Source of the DNA: an uncultured Clostridia bacterium | GTDB lineage: Bacteria; Bacillota; Clostridia; Oscillospirales; Ruminococcaceae | Length of the DNA stretch: 64,000 bases | Assembly (NCBI GenBank): GCA_947625615.1 | Contig: CANQPB010000002.1 | Span: 48,791 to 112,790, forward strand | Reading direction: 5' to 3' | Shown: positions 54,753 to 63,074 of the stretch, one piece after another | How positions within the stretch are numbered: the first letter of the stretch is position 1 | How the letters are laid out: every line of letters starts with the position of its first letter | Notes under the pieces: generated by a model | What the model was told of the DNA's origin: nothing | Database searches by the model: none | Seen by the model: the letters and a program-made list of their open reading frames with translations, nothing else | Made by a program: the position numbers and the translations under genes

Positions 54753-55593
54753 TTCTCACACCTCCTGTTATTCTGCATATATGTTCGCGGGCCTTCTGTT
54801 CAAGCTCTCTGTAGGCCGAATTGCGGTGCATCAGCTCGTCGAAGTCCACCTCGTGGCCGTCGAAGTCTGGGCCGTCGACGCAGGCGTATTTGATCTTTCC
54901 GCCTACTCTTACCCTGCAGCCGCCGCACATTCCTGTGCCGTCTATCATAATGGGGTTGAGCGAAACGATTGTTTTGATACCGTAGGGCTTTGTGACGGCG
55001 CAAACAAATTTCATCATCGGGACGGGGCCGATGGCTATAACGCAGTCGTAGTGAACGCCGGCGTCTATAAGCGCCTGAAGCTTATTCGTGACAAATCCCT
55101 TTTCGCCGTAGGTGCCGTCGTCGGTGGTGACGTAAAGATTTTTGCAGACCGCTCTCATCTCGTCCTCAAGGATAACAATGTCCTTTGAGCGAAAGCCCGC
55201 GATAATGTCCACCTCGACGCCGGCGTTAAACAGCGCCTTTGCCTGGGGATAAGCTATCGCGCAGCCTACGCCGCCGCCTATTACGGCGACGCGCTTTACC
55301 CCCTCGGGGAATTCGGTGGGAACGCCGAGCGGGCCGACGAGGTCGAGAATGCTGTCCCCCTCCTCCATAAGGCCGAGCTGCATTGTGGATTTGCCCACCT
55401 TCTGGAAAATGATCGTAACTGTTCCCTTTTCGCGGTCGTAGTCGGCAACGGTCAGAGGAACGCGCTCGCCTTTTTCGTCGGTGCGAAAGATGACGAACTG
55501 CCCGGCCTTTGCCTTTTTCGCGATAAGCGGGGCGTCAAATGTCATCAGCGTGACCTGATCGTTAAGCTCCCGCTTTTCAAGAATTTTATACAA
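54745..55593 (-). CDS. NfnA-type ferredoxin:NAD(P) oxidoreductase subunit
   Basis: A 282-aa PyrK/DHOD-like flavoprotein. An FAD region has GQFVIFRTDEKGERVPLTVA, an NAD site VAVIGGGVGCAIAYPQAKAL, and a [2Fe-2S] Cys cluster MCGGCRVRVGGKIKYACVDG. This matches NfnA (sulfide dehydrogenase-like, about 280 aa). It begins 11 nt after the cell-wall amidase gene. Confidence 0.9.
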   Translation of the reverse strand: MYKILEKRELNDQVTLMTFDAPLIAKKAKAGQFVIFRTDEKGERVPLTVADYDREKGTVTIIFQKVGKSTMQLGLMEEGDSILDLVGPLGVPTEFPEGVKRVAVIGGGVGCAIAYPQAKALFNAGVEVDIIAGFRSKDIVILEDEMRAVCKNLYVTTDDGTYGEKGFVTNKLQALIDAGVHYDCVIAIGPVPMMKFVCAVTKPYGIKTIVSLNPIMIDGTGMCGGCRVRVGGKIKYACVDGPDFDGHEVDFDELMHRNSAYRELEQKAREHICRITGGVRNA

Positions 55594-55604
55594 GTTTTTT
55601 CCTC

Positions 55605-58514
55605 CTATCTTCCTCTTGCAAGATACTCCGAGATAGCCTCTACCATAGCGTTTGCAAGCCCCGACTGCGTCGCGGAATCGTTGAGCGCCATGGCTTCCTT
55701 ATAGTCTGTGACAAATCCGCACTCGACGAGTATAGAGGCAAATTCCTGCTCAAGAGTAACGGCAAAATAGTTGTACTTAGCGCCGCGGTCACGGTTTTTG
55801 CCGTCGCCGTAGACGTTGTTCTGATAGTAGCTCGCCATCTTCTTGCTGACAAGCGCCGCAAGCGGCTGGCTGAACGGGGTGAAGTAGTAAGCCTCAACTC
55901 CCCTGACGCCCTCTCCGTCCTCGACGGAATTGCAGTGAACGGCGATATAGATATCGGGATTATACCGCCGCGCCCTGGTTGAGCGGTCGTAGAGATTGAT
56001 ATATTCGGTGTCGGTAGGAAGCATGTAAACCCTCGCGCCTGCGCTTTCAAGCGCCGAGGTGAGCTTTCTTGCGATCTGGATATTTATTACCTGCTCGACG
56101 ACATGGCCGACTGCGCCGGGGTCGACGTTTGTAGCCGACTTGTTATAGCCGTGCCCGGGGTCTATGACAACGGTTACGCCCGAAAGGCTTGTCGGATAGC
56201 CGTTAAAGGATATCGTAAGCCCGCCGGAGCCGTCGTAGCTTGAGGAGTAGCCCATATACACGCCAGACTTGCGGAGCCTCAGCTTGAGCTGAACCTTCTG
56301 CTCGCCGTTTACGTCAGCATACTGCCACTCGCCGCCCGAGAAGAGGGAATCCCCCGAGAAGTAGGGGCTGCCGCCGAACGTAGACATATGCTCAAACGTG
56401 ATTATAACATAGTCGGGATTGAAATTGCTTATGAGATAGGAATTGTTCTTGGGGTTGTCGTAGCTTAGCGGCGAGAATGAAACCGTGAACGGGGTCTGGT
56501 AATCGAGTTTAAGATTCAGAAGTGTGTTGCCGGAGGAATCGGTGTAGCCGCCGTTGAAGGTGACGGAATTGTTGACCATTGTGTAGCCGTCTATAAGCTC
56601 GCAGTCGGAGGCCTTAATTCTTAGGCCGGATTCTGTGAGGTAGTAGTTATTCGTCTGCTTGACGCCCTCGGAAGACGTGCTGTAGGTGACGGTGTTCACA
56701 TAGACGTCGATGGTGCCGGCGGGGAGTCTCGGGCGGGTCGGGTCGGCCACGTTGTCGGTGGTGTAATAGTCGTAGGTTATCGTGTTGTCGTTCTTTACGC
56801 GCACGAGCTGGGCGGCCTCGGCCTGCTCGGGAACGGCGTTGACGATCACCTTTGCGCCGTTTTCGTGCTCGTGGCTGACGTCCTCATAGCGGCCGTCTAT
56901 CTCGATATTGCCTAAATCCTGCTCCTCGCCGACTATGCCCTCGGGAGCTGTGAAATAGCCGGTAAAGTGGGTGTAGTTGGTGTTGGAATCGAGGTCGTCC
57001 GAGCGGATCTCCTCCTCGGTGAGCGTTATCGTCTCGCCGTTTAAGATAGCCTTTATCTTCGAGCCCTTATAGGCGATTACGTCGACGACTATTCTTGTAG
57101 AGCCCTCGACGTACATCGTCGAGCTTTCAGCGGGCTCAATGCTCTGCAGAACCTTGACCTTTCTTGTAATGCGGTATTTATATTCGGTGGATTTATTTCT
57201 GAATGTAAAGGTGTTCACGCCAATGTCGAGGTCTTCGACGAAGTAGAAGTTGCCCGCCTCGTTTAGGGTGATCGGCTTGTTCTGGAAGTACATCTCAAAG
57301 TTTTCGTCGTAGGAGCCCTGGAATATGACGGTGGGCTCATAGGTGACAAAATCGGTGCTCTTAGGCAGAACCATCTTCAGCTCTTTATAGAGAGAATTTA
57401 CGTTTATGCTGCCCTCGTAATATCTTATGAGCGCGTCGGTGCTCTCGCTGTTGTCTTTGAGCTGCTCGTAGGATTCGAAGATGCTCCCGCAGTAGGAATC
57501 GTATTTTGCGCATTCCTCAAGCTGCTTGAGAATCTGATCCGACGCCCATTTGCGGTCTGAGGAGCTTATTCTGGCGTTTGCATGTTTTACGAACATGCGC
57601 ACACCGGCCTCCTCGGCTATAGAATTCCACCACTTTACAGTCTTGGAGAAATTCAGCTCGGTGCTTTCAAGGCCGCCGTAGCAGTAAACTATGATGAAAT
57701 CGGCAAGGCCGTCGAGGATATACTGCCTTGTGTCGGAATATCCGTCGGCATAGGCCTCGAAGTCGTCCTTGGTGTCCGAGCCGCGGGGATCGGTGGCGTC
57801 GTTGAGCCAGGCGTTATCGAGTTGAATGCCCACCGAGACGGAATTGTTTGTCGCCCTTATCGCCTTGCTTACAAGCCCCATGACGTATCCGTTGTTTTCG
57901 TAGAGCCAGTTTTCAAAGCCTATTCCGGCGCCGTCAAGGCGGTAGTCGCGGTAGCTCTGCTCACTCTGCGAGGCGTAATAATCCTTAAGAATAATTCCGT
58001 CTATCAGATATTTGCTCGTGAGCCTGTGAACGCAGTAGGCAAGGGAATCAATCCTCGATGAGAGATCATCGCTGCTGCGGGCGCGGTAAACGCCGTTTAA
58101 ATCGAAGGTGATGTATATAAAGAAATTTCTCGAAACGGCTGAATCAAGCAGCATCGAAAGCGGCGAGCCGTGCTCGAACCGCTGCTCGTCTATCTCATAG
58201 TAGGTGACGCCGTTGTAGGTTGTTTCGATAATTACCGTGTTGAAGCCGAAGCTTTCAAAGTCGGAAAGAATGCCGTCTATCTCCTCCTGGGTTTTTGAAG
58301 CGCTCTGGGAGGGATCGGCAAAAAAGTCGTAGCCTATGGTTATGACCGACGCCTTCATGGTGTCGGGAAACGCAAGCACGCCCTGTGCAGGCGTATCCTC
58401 GGCCGGCGCGTCGGAATCTGAAGCCTCGGCGGAGAGAACAACGACCGGGCCGCTGCCGCAGAGAGGCAGAATAAGCATAAGCGCCGCCAGAAAAACTGAA
58501 ATAAACCTCTTCAT
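55605..58514 (-). CDS. Secreted GHL10-like/N-acetylmuramoyl-L-alanine amidase fusion
   Basis: About 969 aa from ATG 58514 (MKRFISVFLAALML), which has AGGA 7-8 nt upstream; an ATG four codons earlier is weaker. A signal peptide is followed by a GHL10-like TIM-barrel domain (about 50-370) in which the acidic motif is changed to ILKDYYASQ, where the neighbour has HIDDYFYPTT. Beta-rich, Ig-like regions follow (about 380-760), and a C-terminal Amidase_3 domain has TVVIDPGHGYNKSATN, IAVHCNSVEDG and LVECGFVTDYKEAM (zinc His/Glu/His and catalytic Glu). It cleaves the amide bond between muramic acid and the stem peptide. It lies 22 nt after the GHL10 lipoprotein gene. Confidence 0.87.
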   Translation of the reverse strand: MKRFISVFLAALMLILPLCGSGPVVVLSAEASDSDAPAEDTPAQGVLAFPDTMKASVITIGYDFFADPSQSASKTQEEIDGILSDFESFGFNTVIIETTYNGVTYYEIDEQRFEHGSPLSMLLDSAVSRNFFIYITFDLNGVYRARSSDDLSSRIDSLAYCVHRLTSKYLIDGIILKDYYASQSEQSYRDYRLDGAGIGFENWLYENNGYVMGLVSKAIRATNNSVSVGIQLDNAWLNDATDPRGSDTKDDFEAYADGYSDTRQYILDGLADFIIVYCYGGLESTELNFSKTVKWWNSIAEEAGVRMFVKHANARISSSDRKWASDQILKQLEECAKYDSYCGSIFESYEQLKDNSESTDALIRYYEGSINVNSLYKELKMVLPKSTDFVTYEPTVIFQGSYDENFEMYFQNKPITLNEAGNFYFVEDLDIGVNTFTFRNKSTEYKYRITRKVKVLQSIEPAESSTMYVEGSTRIVVDVIAYKGSKIKAILNGETITLTEEEIRSDDLDSNTNYTHFTGYFTAPEGIVGEEQDLGNIEIDGRYEDVSHEHENGAKVIVNAVPEQAEAAQLVRVKNDNTITYDYYTTDNVADPTRPRLPAGTIDVYVNTVTYSTSSEGVKQTNNYYLTESGLRIKASDCELIDGYTMVNNSVTFNGGYTDSSGNTLLNLKLDYQTPFTVSFSPLSYDNPKNNSYLISNFNPDYVIITFEHMSTFGGSPYFSGDSLFSGGEWQYADVNGEQKVQLKLRLRKSGVYMGYSSSYDGSGGLTISFNGYPTSLSGVTVVIDPGHGYNKSATNVDPGAVGHVVEQVINIQIARKLTSALESAGARVYMLPTDTEYINLYDRSTRARRYNPDIYIAVHCNSVEDGEGVRGVEAYYFTPFSQPLAALVSKKMASYYQNNVYGDGKNRDRGAKYNYFAVTLEQEFASILVECGFVTDYKEAMALNDSATQSGLANAMVEAISEYLARGR

Positions 58515-58536
58515 AAAAATCCTCATTTAAAATGAT

Positions 58537-60588
58537 TTAAAAGCGGGAGATCGATTTGGAAAGCTTTTCAAGCTCCTTTTTCATGAGCTTTTGAGACGAG
58601 CTCGCCGAGCCGTAGAGCGAAAGATACCTGAAATAGGCGACGCCGTCGAAAGCGCTTATGCCCGCAACACAGTCGGTCTGCTCCGAAAGAATATCGCCCG
58701 ACGACCACTCTCCCCCGTCGCCCACCTTATAGGCGGCTATCCCGCAAACGAGCTGAACGCCCGGCAAAGTTACCATATCCGCCCACTGCTCGGCGCAGCT
58801 TTCAAAGGGCAGGCGGCTGTTTTTAAAGCCGTAGTATATCTGTGGGACGACATAGTCGAGATATCCCGGCGTTGAGCACCATGTGGCGACGTCGGCGTAA
58901 AGCTGGCCGTAGTTGTTTTCGACATTTCCCTGCGGGGAGACACCGAATAGAACCGACGGATTGCAGCTTTTTACGGTGGAGTAAATGTCGCTGACAAGGC
59001 GGCTGACGGTCTGCCGCCGCCAGGAGGCGAGATCTTTAGCGCCCGAGGCCTCAAACGCGTCCTTATCGAATTTTGAAGATGTAGTCGGGTAAAAATAGTC
59101 GTCGATATGTATAGCGTCGACATTATAGCGGGTGACAATTTCCGCAACGCCGTTGCAGATAAGCTCCCTGACGGCCGTATACGCCGGGCTGAGCCAATAG
59201 CAGCCGGTGTCGGAATCGTAGACGATGAATTTGCCTTTAGTCGAATCGGAATCGTACCACTGCTTTAATATATAGCTCTGGGGCATCTGGGCGTAGCGCT
59301 CTTTGGTGGCGGTGCGCATGGGATTTATCCACGCGTGAAAGGAAAGCCCCCGCGAATGCGCCTCGTCTATCATCACCTCAAGAGGATCGAACGGCGGCGC
59401 CGAGCCCAAAACGTCGTTATAGGCCGCCGTAAAGGGAAAATAATCGGAATAGTAGTATGCGTCGCCGTAGGAGCGGACATGGACGTAAACGGTGTTGCAG
59501 CCGAGGGCGACGACGTCGTCGAAAGCGGAGCCGATCTTAGATTTAAAGCTGCTTTTATCGGCGTTTTTCAGCATTCCGTCGATGTCCAAAAAGGCAAACC
59601 AAACGGCTTTTTGATTAGAATAGTTGAGCGCAGTATATCCGTTAGAGCCGGTGAGCAGCCCGGTGCCCTGATAAAGCCCGGGATCGCCGTTACCGGGGGC
59701 ATTTTCGTAGATATCCTCCGAGGATTCCTCCTCAAAGGAGAGGTATTCCCCGCTTACGAAATACTGTCCGCCGTTGTAGGAGATTCTCACCCAGCCGTTT
59801 GAGACGATGCCGGTTATCGCGACCCTCTTGCCGGCATGAAGCAGGCCGACCTTTTCGCCCGAGGCGTCGGGCAGGGTGCGCACGTTGAGATTTTCTTTTA
59901 CGGTGGCCACGCCATCGGCGTCCAAAACCTCATACGAAGACATTTCCTCGGTCTCGAAAGTTGTGGGCTCGGGGGTAGTCTCGGGGGGAGTTGATACCGG
60001 CGGCTCGGTGGTGGTGGGAGGGGTTGTCTCGGTGGGGGCGGTCGTAGTTTCGGGAACGCGCTCGGGGGCGCTCGGGCTCAAATAGCTCGCGTTGACGTAA
60101 TAGGTGCCGTCCTTGAATTCCACCTGCGCCCAGCCGTTCGAGACAAGCCCGGTGACCTTTACTTCCTCTCCCTTATCAAGGTGGCCGATCCGCTTGCTGT
60201 CAGCGTCCGGCTTTTCGCGGACGTTCACGCTCGAGGCGGCGTAATAAGTCTCGGAAATCGGGGTGATGTCATAGTCGTCTTCCTCGCTCGACGGCGAAGA
60301 TTCCGGCGGCCGATCTTCCGTGTTTTTTGTTGTGGAAGGCTGAGTGTCGGAAGAAGTCCTCGGCGGCATGGTTTCGGGAGGAGAGGTCGGCGCGGGGGTA
60401 GTGAAGCTGAATTCGGGCGTGTTAAGAGTTTCGCTCGTTGCGGGCGGCTCGGTGGTGATCTCGCTGCCGTTTGTTTTTATTGTAATCTGCCGGTCGGGCG
60501 AAGCGCTTACCGACGGCCGGCGCGACGCGCAGGAAGACAGAAGGACGCAGGCAAGCGCTGCAAAAACCACATTCTTGATTATACTCAC
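58537..60588 (-). CDS. GHL10-family glycoside hydrolase-like lipoprotein with two SH3 domains
   Basis: 683 aa from GTG 60588 (VSIIKNVVFAALACVLLSSC), with GGAGG 7 nt upstream; the frame extends to 60699 without support. The lipobox LSSC gives lipid attachment at Cys20. A Thr/Pro/Ser-rich wall-spanning linker separates two bacterial SH3 domains (about 117-173, VNVREKPDADSKRIGHLDKG; about 225-285, LNVRTLPDASGEKVGLLHAG). A GHL10 (DUF187) barrel of about 340 residues follows, with FHAWINPMR, AIHIDDYFYPTT and FGVSPQGNV. The family is thought to act on peptidoglycan or other surface glycans; the substrate is unproven. The acidic HIDDYFYP motif is intact. Confidence 0.87.
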   Translation of the reverse strand: MSIIKNVVFAALACVLLSSCASRRPSVSASPDRQITIKTNGSEITTEPPATSETLNTPEFSFTTPAPTSPPETMPPRTSSDTQPSTTKNTEDRPPESSPSSEEDDYDITPISETYYAASSVNVREKPDADSKRIGHLDKGEEVKVTGLVSNGWAQVEFKDGTYYVNASYLSPSAPERVPETTTAPTETTPPTTTEPPVSTPPETTPEPTTFETEEMSSYEVLDADGVATVKENLNVRTLPDASGEKVGLLHAGKRVAITGIVSNGWVRISYNGGQYFVSGEYLSFEEESSEDIYENAPGNGDPGLYQGTGLLTGSNGYTALNYSNQKAVWFAFLDIDGMLKNADKSSFKSKIGSAFDDVVALGCNTVYVHVRSYGDAYYYSDYFPFTAAYNDVLGSAPPFDPLEVMIDEAHSRGLSFHAWINPMRTATKERYAQMPQSYILKQWYDSDSTKGKFIVYDSDTGCYWLSPAYTAVRELICNGVAEIVTRYNVDAIHIDDYFYPTTSSKFDKDAFEASGAKDLASWRRQTVSRLVSDIYSTVKSCNPSVLFGVSPQGNVENNYGQLYADVATWCSTPGYLDYVVPQIYYGFKNSRLPFESCAEQWADMVTLPGVQLVCGIAAYKVGDGGEWSSGDILSEQTDCVAGISAFDGVAYFRYLSLYGSASSSQKLMKKELEKLSKSISRF

Positions 60589-60657
60589 TGTATACCTCCT
60601 CGAATTATAATGTCCCCGGCGGCTAAAACACCCCGGCAAATAAGAATCATTCATTAT

Positions 60658-60686
60658 AATATAGCACATTTGCGGCGCTATTTCAA
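60658..60686 (-). promoter_or_regulatory. Sigma-A promoter for GHL10 lipoprotein-amidase-nfn run
   Basis: On the minus strand, TTGAAA (60681-60686), a 17-nt spacer, TATATT (60658-60663) and a further TATAAT-like box 6 nt on. The GTG start is about 70 nt downstream. Confidence 0.65.
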
Positions 60687-60728
60687 GAGATATTTGCAAT
60701 AATTCATAAAATATCGCAGATTCAAGAT

Positions 60729-60753
60729 AAAATCCCCGGCTTAAGGGGATTTT
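60729..60753. terminator. Terminator hairpin after tyrS
   Basis: Arms AAAATCCCC (60729-60737) and GGGGATTTT (60745-60753) with a 7-nt loop, 7 nt downstream of the tyrS stop. The A-arm/T-arm ends let it act in either direction. Confidence 0.7.
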
Positions 60754-60760
60754 ACAAGAA

Positions 60761-61960
60761 TTATTTTACAGTCAGTTTTACAAACTGTTTTTTGCCCTTT
60801 CTGAGAACGACGCCGTCGCCGACGGTGATCTTATAGTTCACGTCGGAAATTCTCTCGTCGTTCACGCTGACGCCGCCCTGCTGGACGAGCCTGCGGGCCT
60901 CGCCCTTTGAGGGTGCAAGCCCCGAAGTGGTGAGAGCGTCTAAAACGCCTATCTCGTTCGATTCGACCGCAACGGTGGGCATGTTGTCGCTCGAGCCGGA
61001 GCCGCCGAAGACGGCGCGCGCGGCTTCAAGAGCCTTTTCGGCCTCCTCTTCGCCGTGGACAAGCTTTGTGAGTTCAAATGCAAGAATCTCCTTGGCCCTG
61101 TTGAGCTCGGAGCCCTCCCATTTTTCCATTCCACGGATCTCGGTAAGGGGCAGGAAGGTAAGCATCTTTATGCACTTGATGACATCAGCGTCGCCGACAT
61201 TGCGCCAATACTGGAAGAAATCGTAGGGCGAGGTCTTTTCGGCGTCGAGCCAGACGGCGTTGCCGGCGGTCTTGCCCATCTTCATGCCGTTGGAATCGGT
61301 CAGAAGGGTTATAGTCATGGCGGAGGCGTCCTTGCCGAGCTTGCGGCGAATAAGCTCGGTGCCGCCGAGCATGTTAGACCACTGATCGTCGCCGCCGAAT
61401 TGCAGGTTGCAGTCGTAATTCTTAAAGAGATAGTAGAAGTCGTAGGACTGCATTATCATGTAGTTGAATTCGAGGAAGGAAAGGCCCTTTTCCATTCTCT
61501 GCTTATAGCATTCCGCCCTGAGCATGTTGTTTACCGAGAAGCAAGCGCCTACCTCTCTCAAAAGCTCGACGTAGTTGAGATTCAAAAGCCAGTCGGCGTT
61601 GTTTACCATCATGGCCTTGCCCTCGCCGAATTCTATAAAGCGGGACATCTGTTTTTTGAAGCATTCGGCGTTGTGGTCTATGTCCTCGCGGGTGAGCATT
61701 TTGCGCATGTCAGAGCGGCCGGAGGGATCGCCAATCATAGTGGTTCCCCCGCCGATGAGAGCGATTGGCTTGTTTCCGGCCATCTGCAAACGCTTCATAA
61801 GTGTGAGCGCCATAAAATGGCCGGCGGTGAGGCTGTCGGCCGTGCAGTCAAAGCCGATGTAAAACGTGGCTTTTCCGCTGTTCACAAGGTCGCGTATTCT
61901 CTCCTCGTCGGTGACCTGCGCAATAAGGCCGCGTTCTTTGAGTTCTTCGTAAATTCCCAT
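60761..61960 (-). CDS. tyrS: Tyrosyl-tRNA synthetase
   Basis: A 399-aa bacterial TyrRS. FYIGFDCTADSLTAGHFM (HIGH equivalent), GGDDQWSNM, and the KMSKS-like MKMGKTAGNAVW are present. A C-terminal S4 domain ends GDGVVLRKGKKQFVKL. It charges tRNA-Tyr. AAGGAGA precedes the ATG. Expression is controlled by the tyrosine T-box leader upstream. Confidence 0.97.
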   Translation of the reverse strand: MGIYEELKERGLIAQVTDEERIRDLVNSGKATFYIGFDCTADSLTAGHFMALTLMKRLQMAGNKPIALIGGGTTMIGDPSGRSDMRKMLTREDIDHNAECFKKQMSRFIEFGEGKAMMVNNADWLLNLNYVELLREVGACFSVNNMLRAECYKQRMEKGLSFLEFNYMIMQSYDFYYLFKNYDCNLQFGGDDQWSNMLGGTELIRRKLGKDASAMTITLLTDSNGMKMGKTAGNAVWLDAEKTSPYDFFQYWRNVGDADVIKCIKMLTFLPLTEIRGMEKWEGSELNRAKEILAFELTKLVHGEEEAEKALEAARAVFGGSGSSDNMPTVAVESNEIGVLDALTTSGLAPSKGEARRLVQQGGVSVNDERISDVNYKITVGDGVVLRKGKKQFVKLTVK

Positions 61961-61984
61961 TTTTATCTTCTCCTTAAATTTTGT

Positions 61985-62252
61985 CTTATATCAAAATACC
62001 TCCGGCATAAAATGCCGGAGGACGATTTTCACCGCGGTACCACCTCAGTTTACGAACGCATATGCGTTCGCCTCAAGGCGCTGTAACGTGCGCGCACGCA
62101 CACCCCTACTGACAAATCAGTTTGCGTTCGGAATGCGGACTCGGGGACGTATTCGCTTGCGGGGGCCGCGCCTTCTCACACCGGCCGAAGGCTCTCTTTG
62201 GCGGCCTGACCGGGGCTACTTGCTCCCGTCACGGTCGTTTGAATATTTCGTT
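61985..62252 (-). promoter_or_regulatory. T-box riboswitch, tyrosine specific (UAC specifier)
   Basis: A tyrS leader of about 270 nt. Stem I starts around AAAGAGAGCC (minus strand, about 62202) with GTGTGAGAAGGC, and the specifier loop reads GAATACGTCC, so the specifier codon is UAC (62149-62151, Tyr). The T-box bulge AGGTGGTACCGCGG is at 62032-62045. A perfect terminator hairpin CCTCCGGCAT, loop, ATGCCGGAGG (61999-62021) is followed by TATTTT. Uncharged tRNA-Tyr would favour the antiterminator. An 18-bp palindrome (62053-62070) lies just upstream of the T-box bulge. Confidence 0.92.
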
Positions 62253-62257
62253 CTGAA

Positions 62258-62286
62258 ATGATATCACACTTTTTTTGTTTTGTCAA
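62258..62286 (-). promoter_or_regulatory. Sigma-A promoter for the tyrS T-box leader
   Basis: On the minus strand, -35 TTGACA (62281-62286), a 17-nt spacer and -10 TATCAT (62258-62263). The -35 is only 3 nt after the stop codon of the upstream lipoprotein gene. Confidence 0.8.
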
Positions 62287-62289
62287 GAC

Positions 62290-62931
62290 TTAACTGAACA
62301 TTGCCTCAAAGTCGCTTATAGCGGTGCCGTCATAGCTCGTCGCGGTGATGTTTATGAGCACGCCGTCCTTTACGGTCACATAGCAGCCTTGTTCAAATGT
62401 GACCTCGCGGAATTCGGCGGTGGCGCTCAGCTTGTGATATTCAAGCCCCCCAAGGGTGACCTTTGAATGCTCGCCGAAGGTGTAGTTCATTCCAATTGAG
62501 GATCCCATTTCAAGGAGCTGCTCCTCGGTGGCGTCCAAAACGGATTCAAGGTCTTCGTCAGTGGCCTCCTGGTCGATGATTTCAAGGGAAAGGTTTACGT
62601 TGTTGCCGGTGACAGCGTCGGTGGCGATCATATCGAAGCGGCTCGCGTCTACATCGCTCTCAACGCCGCCCTCGCTGAGAATATCATGGGTGTTCCCGGC
62701 GATGCCGGCAATCTCGTCCTCGGTGGCAAACGTCCAGGAATCCGGCTTTGTGAATTTCAGCTCCAAAAAATCGTTTTTATATGTCGAACCCTCGGCCACG
62801 CCGCGAACCTCGCCGGGATCGGCGGTATGGCTCTCGCCGCCCTCGGATTCGCCGTCCGAGCCGCCCGCACAGGCAGTAAGCGTAAGCGCAAGAGCCGCGG
62901 CCAAAAGAAGTGAAAGCAATTTTTTCATCAT
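62290..62931 (-). CDS. Putative lipoprotein of unknown function
   Basis: A 213-aa protein with a lipoprotein signal (KKLLSLLLAAALALTLTACA; lipobox LTAC), a Gly/Ser/Glu-rich acidic spacer, and a mixed alpha/beta domain (about 55-213) with FLELKFTKPDSWTFATEDEI. I do not recognise a family; it resembles the many clostridial single-domain lipoproteins. It has its own promoter, and GGAGGG precedes two adjacent ATGs (62931 and 62928). Confidence 0.8.
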   Translation of the reverse strand: MMKKLLSLLLAAALALTLTACAGGSDGESEGGESHTADPGEVRGVAEGSTYKNDFLELKFTKPDSWTFATEDEIAGIAGNTHDILSEGGVESDVDASRFDMIATDAVTGNNVNLSLEIIDQEATDEDLESVLDATEEQLLEMGSSIGMNYTFGEHSKVTLGGLEYHKLSATAEFREVTFEQGCYVTVKDGVLINITATSYDGTAISDFEAMFS

Positions 62932-62958
62932 ATATCCCTCCGAAACAGAATTTATTTA

Positions 62959-62987
62959 ATAATACCATTTCGGCCGGGGTTTGTCAA
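62959..62987 (-). promoter_or_regulatory. Strong sigma-A promoter for the lipoprotein gene
   Basis: On the minus strand, TTGACA (62982-62987), a 17-nt spacer and TATTAT (62959-62964). The ATG is about 28 nt downstream. Confidence 0.75.
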
Positions 62988-62992
62988 TAAGC

Positions 62993-63041
62993 AGATAGAA
63001 GTTTGATGTGGCCATCAGGCCGCATCAAGAAGATAGAAGTT
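62993..63041. repeat. Hairpin flanked by an 11-bp direct repeat
   Basis: AGATAGAAGTT occurs at 62993-63003 and again at 63031-63041. Between them is an imperfect palindrome (TTGATG, one mismatch, GGCC, ATCA loop, GGCC, one mismatch, CATCAA; 63003-63028). It lies between sigG and the lipoprotein promoter. It resembles a tiny palindromic element with a target duplication, or may be chance. No T-run follows on either strand. Confidence 0.45.
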
Positions 63042-63074
63042 AGAAATTAGATGTCAGAGTTTTTCCTATTCCTC

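Noticed and set aside
60589..60699. N-terminal extension of the GHL10 lipoprotein
   Set aside because: It would place the promoter inside the gene and bury the lipoprotein signal; the GTG at 60588 has GGAGG at the right spacing and directly gives a signal peptide with lipobox.
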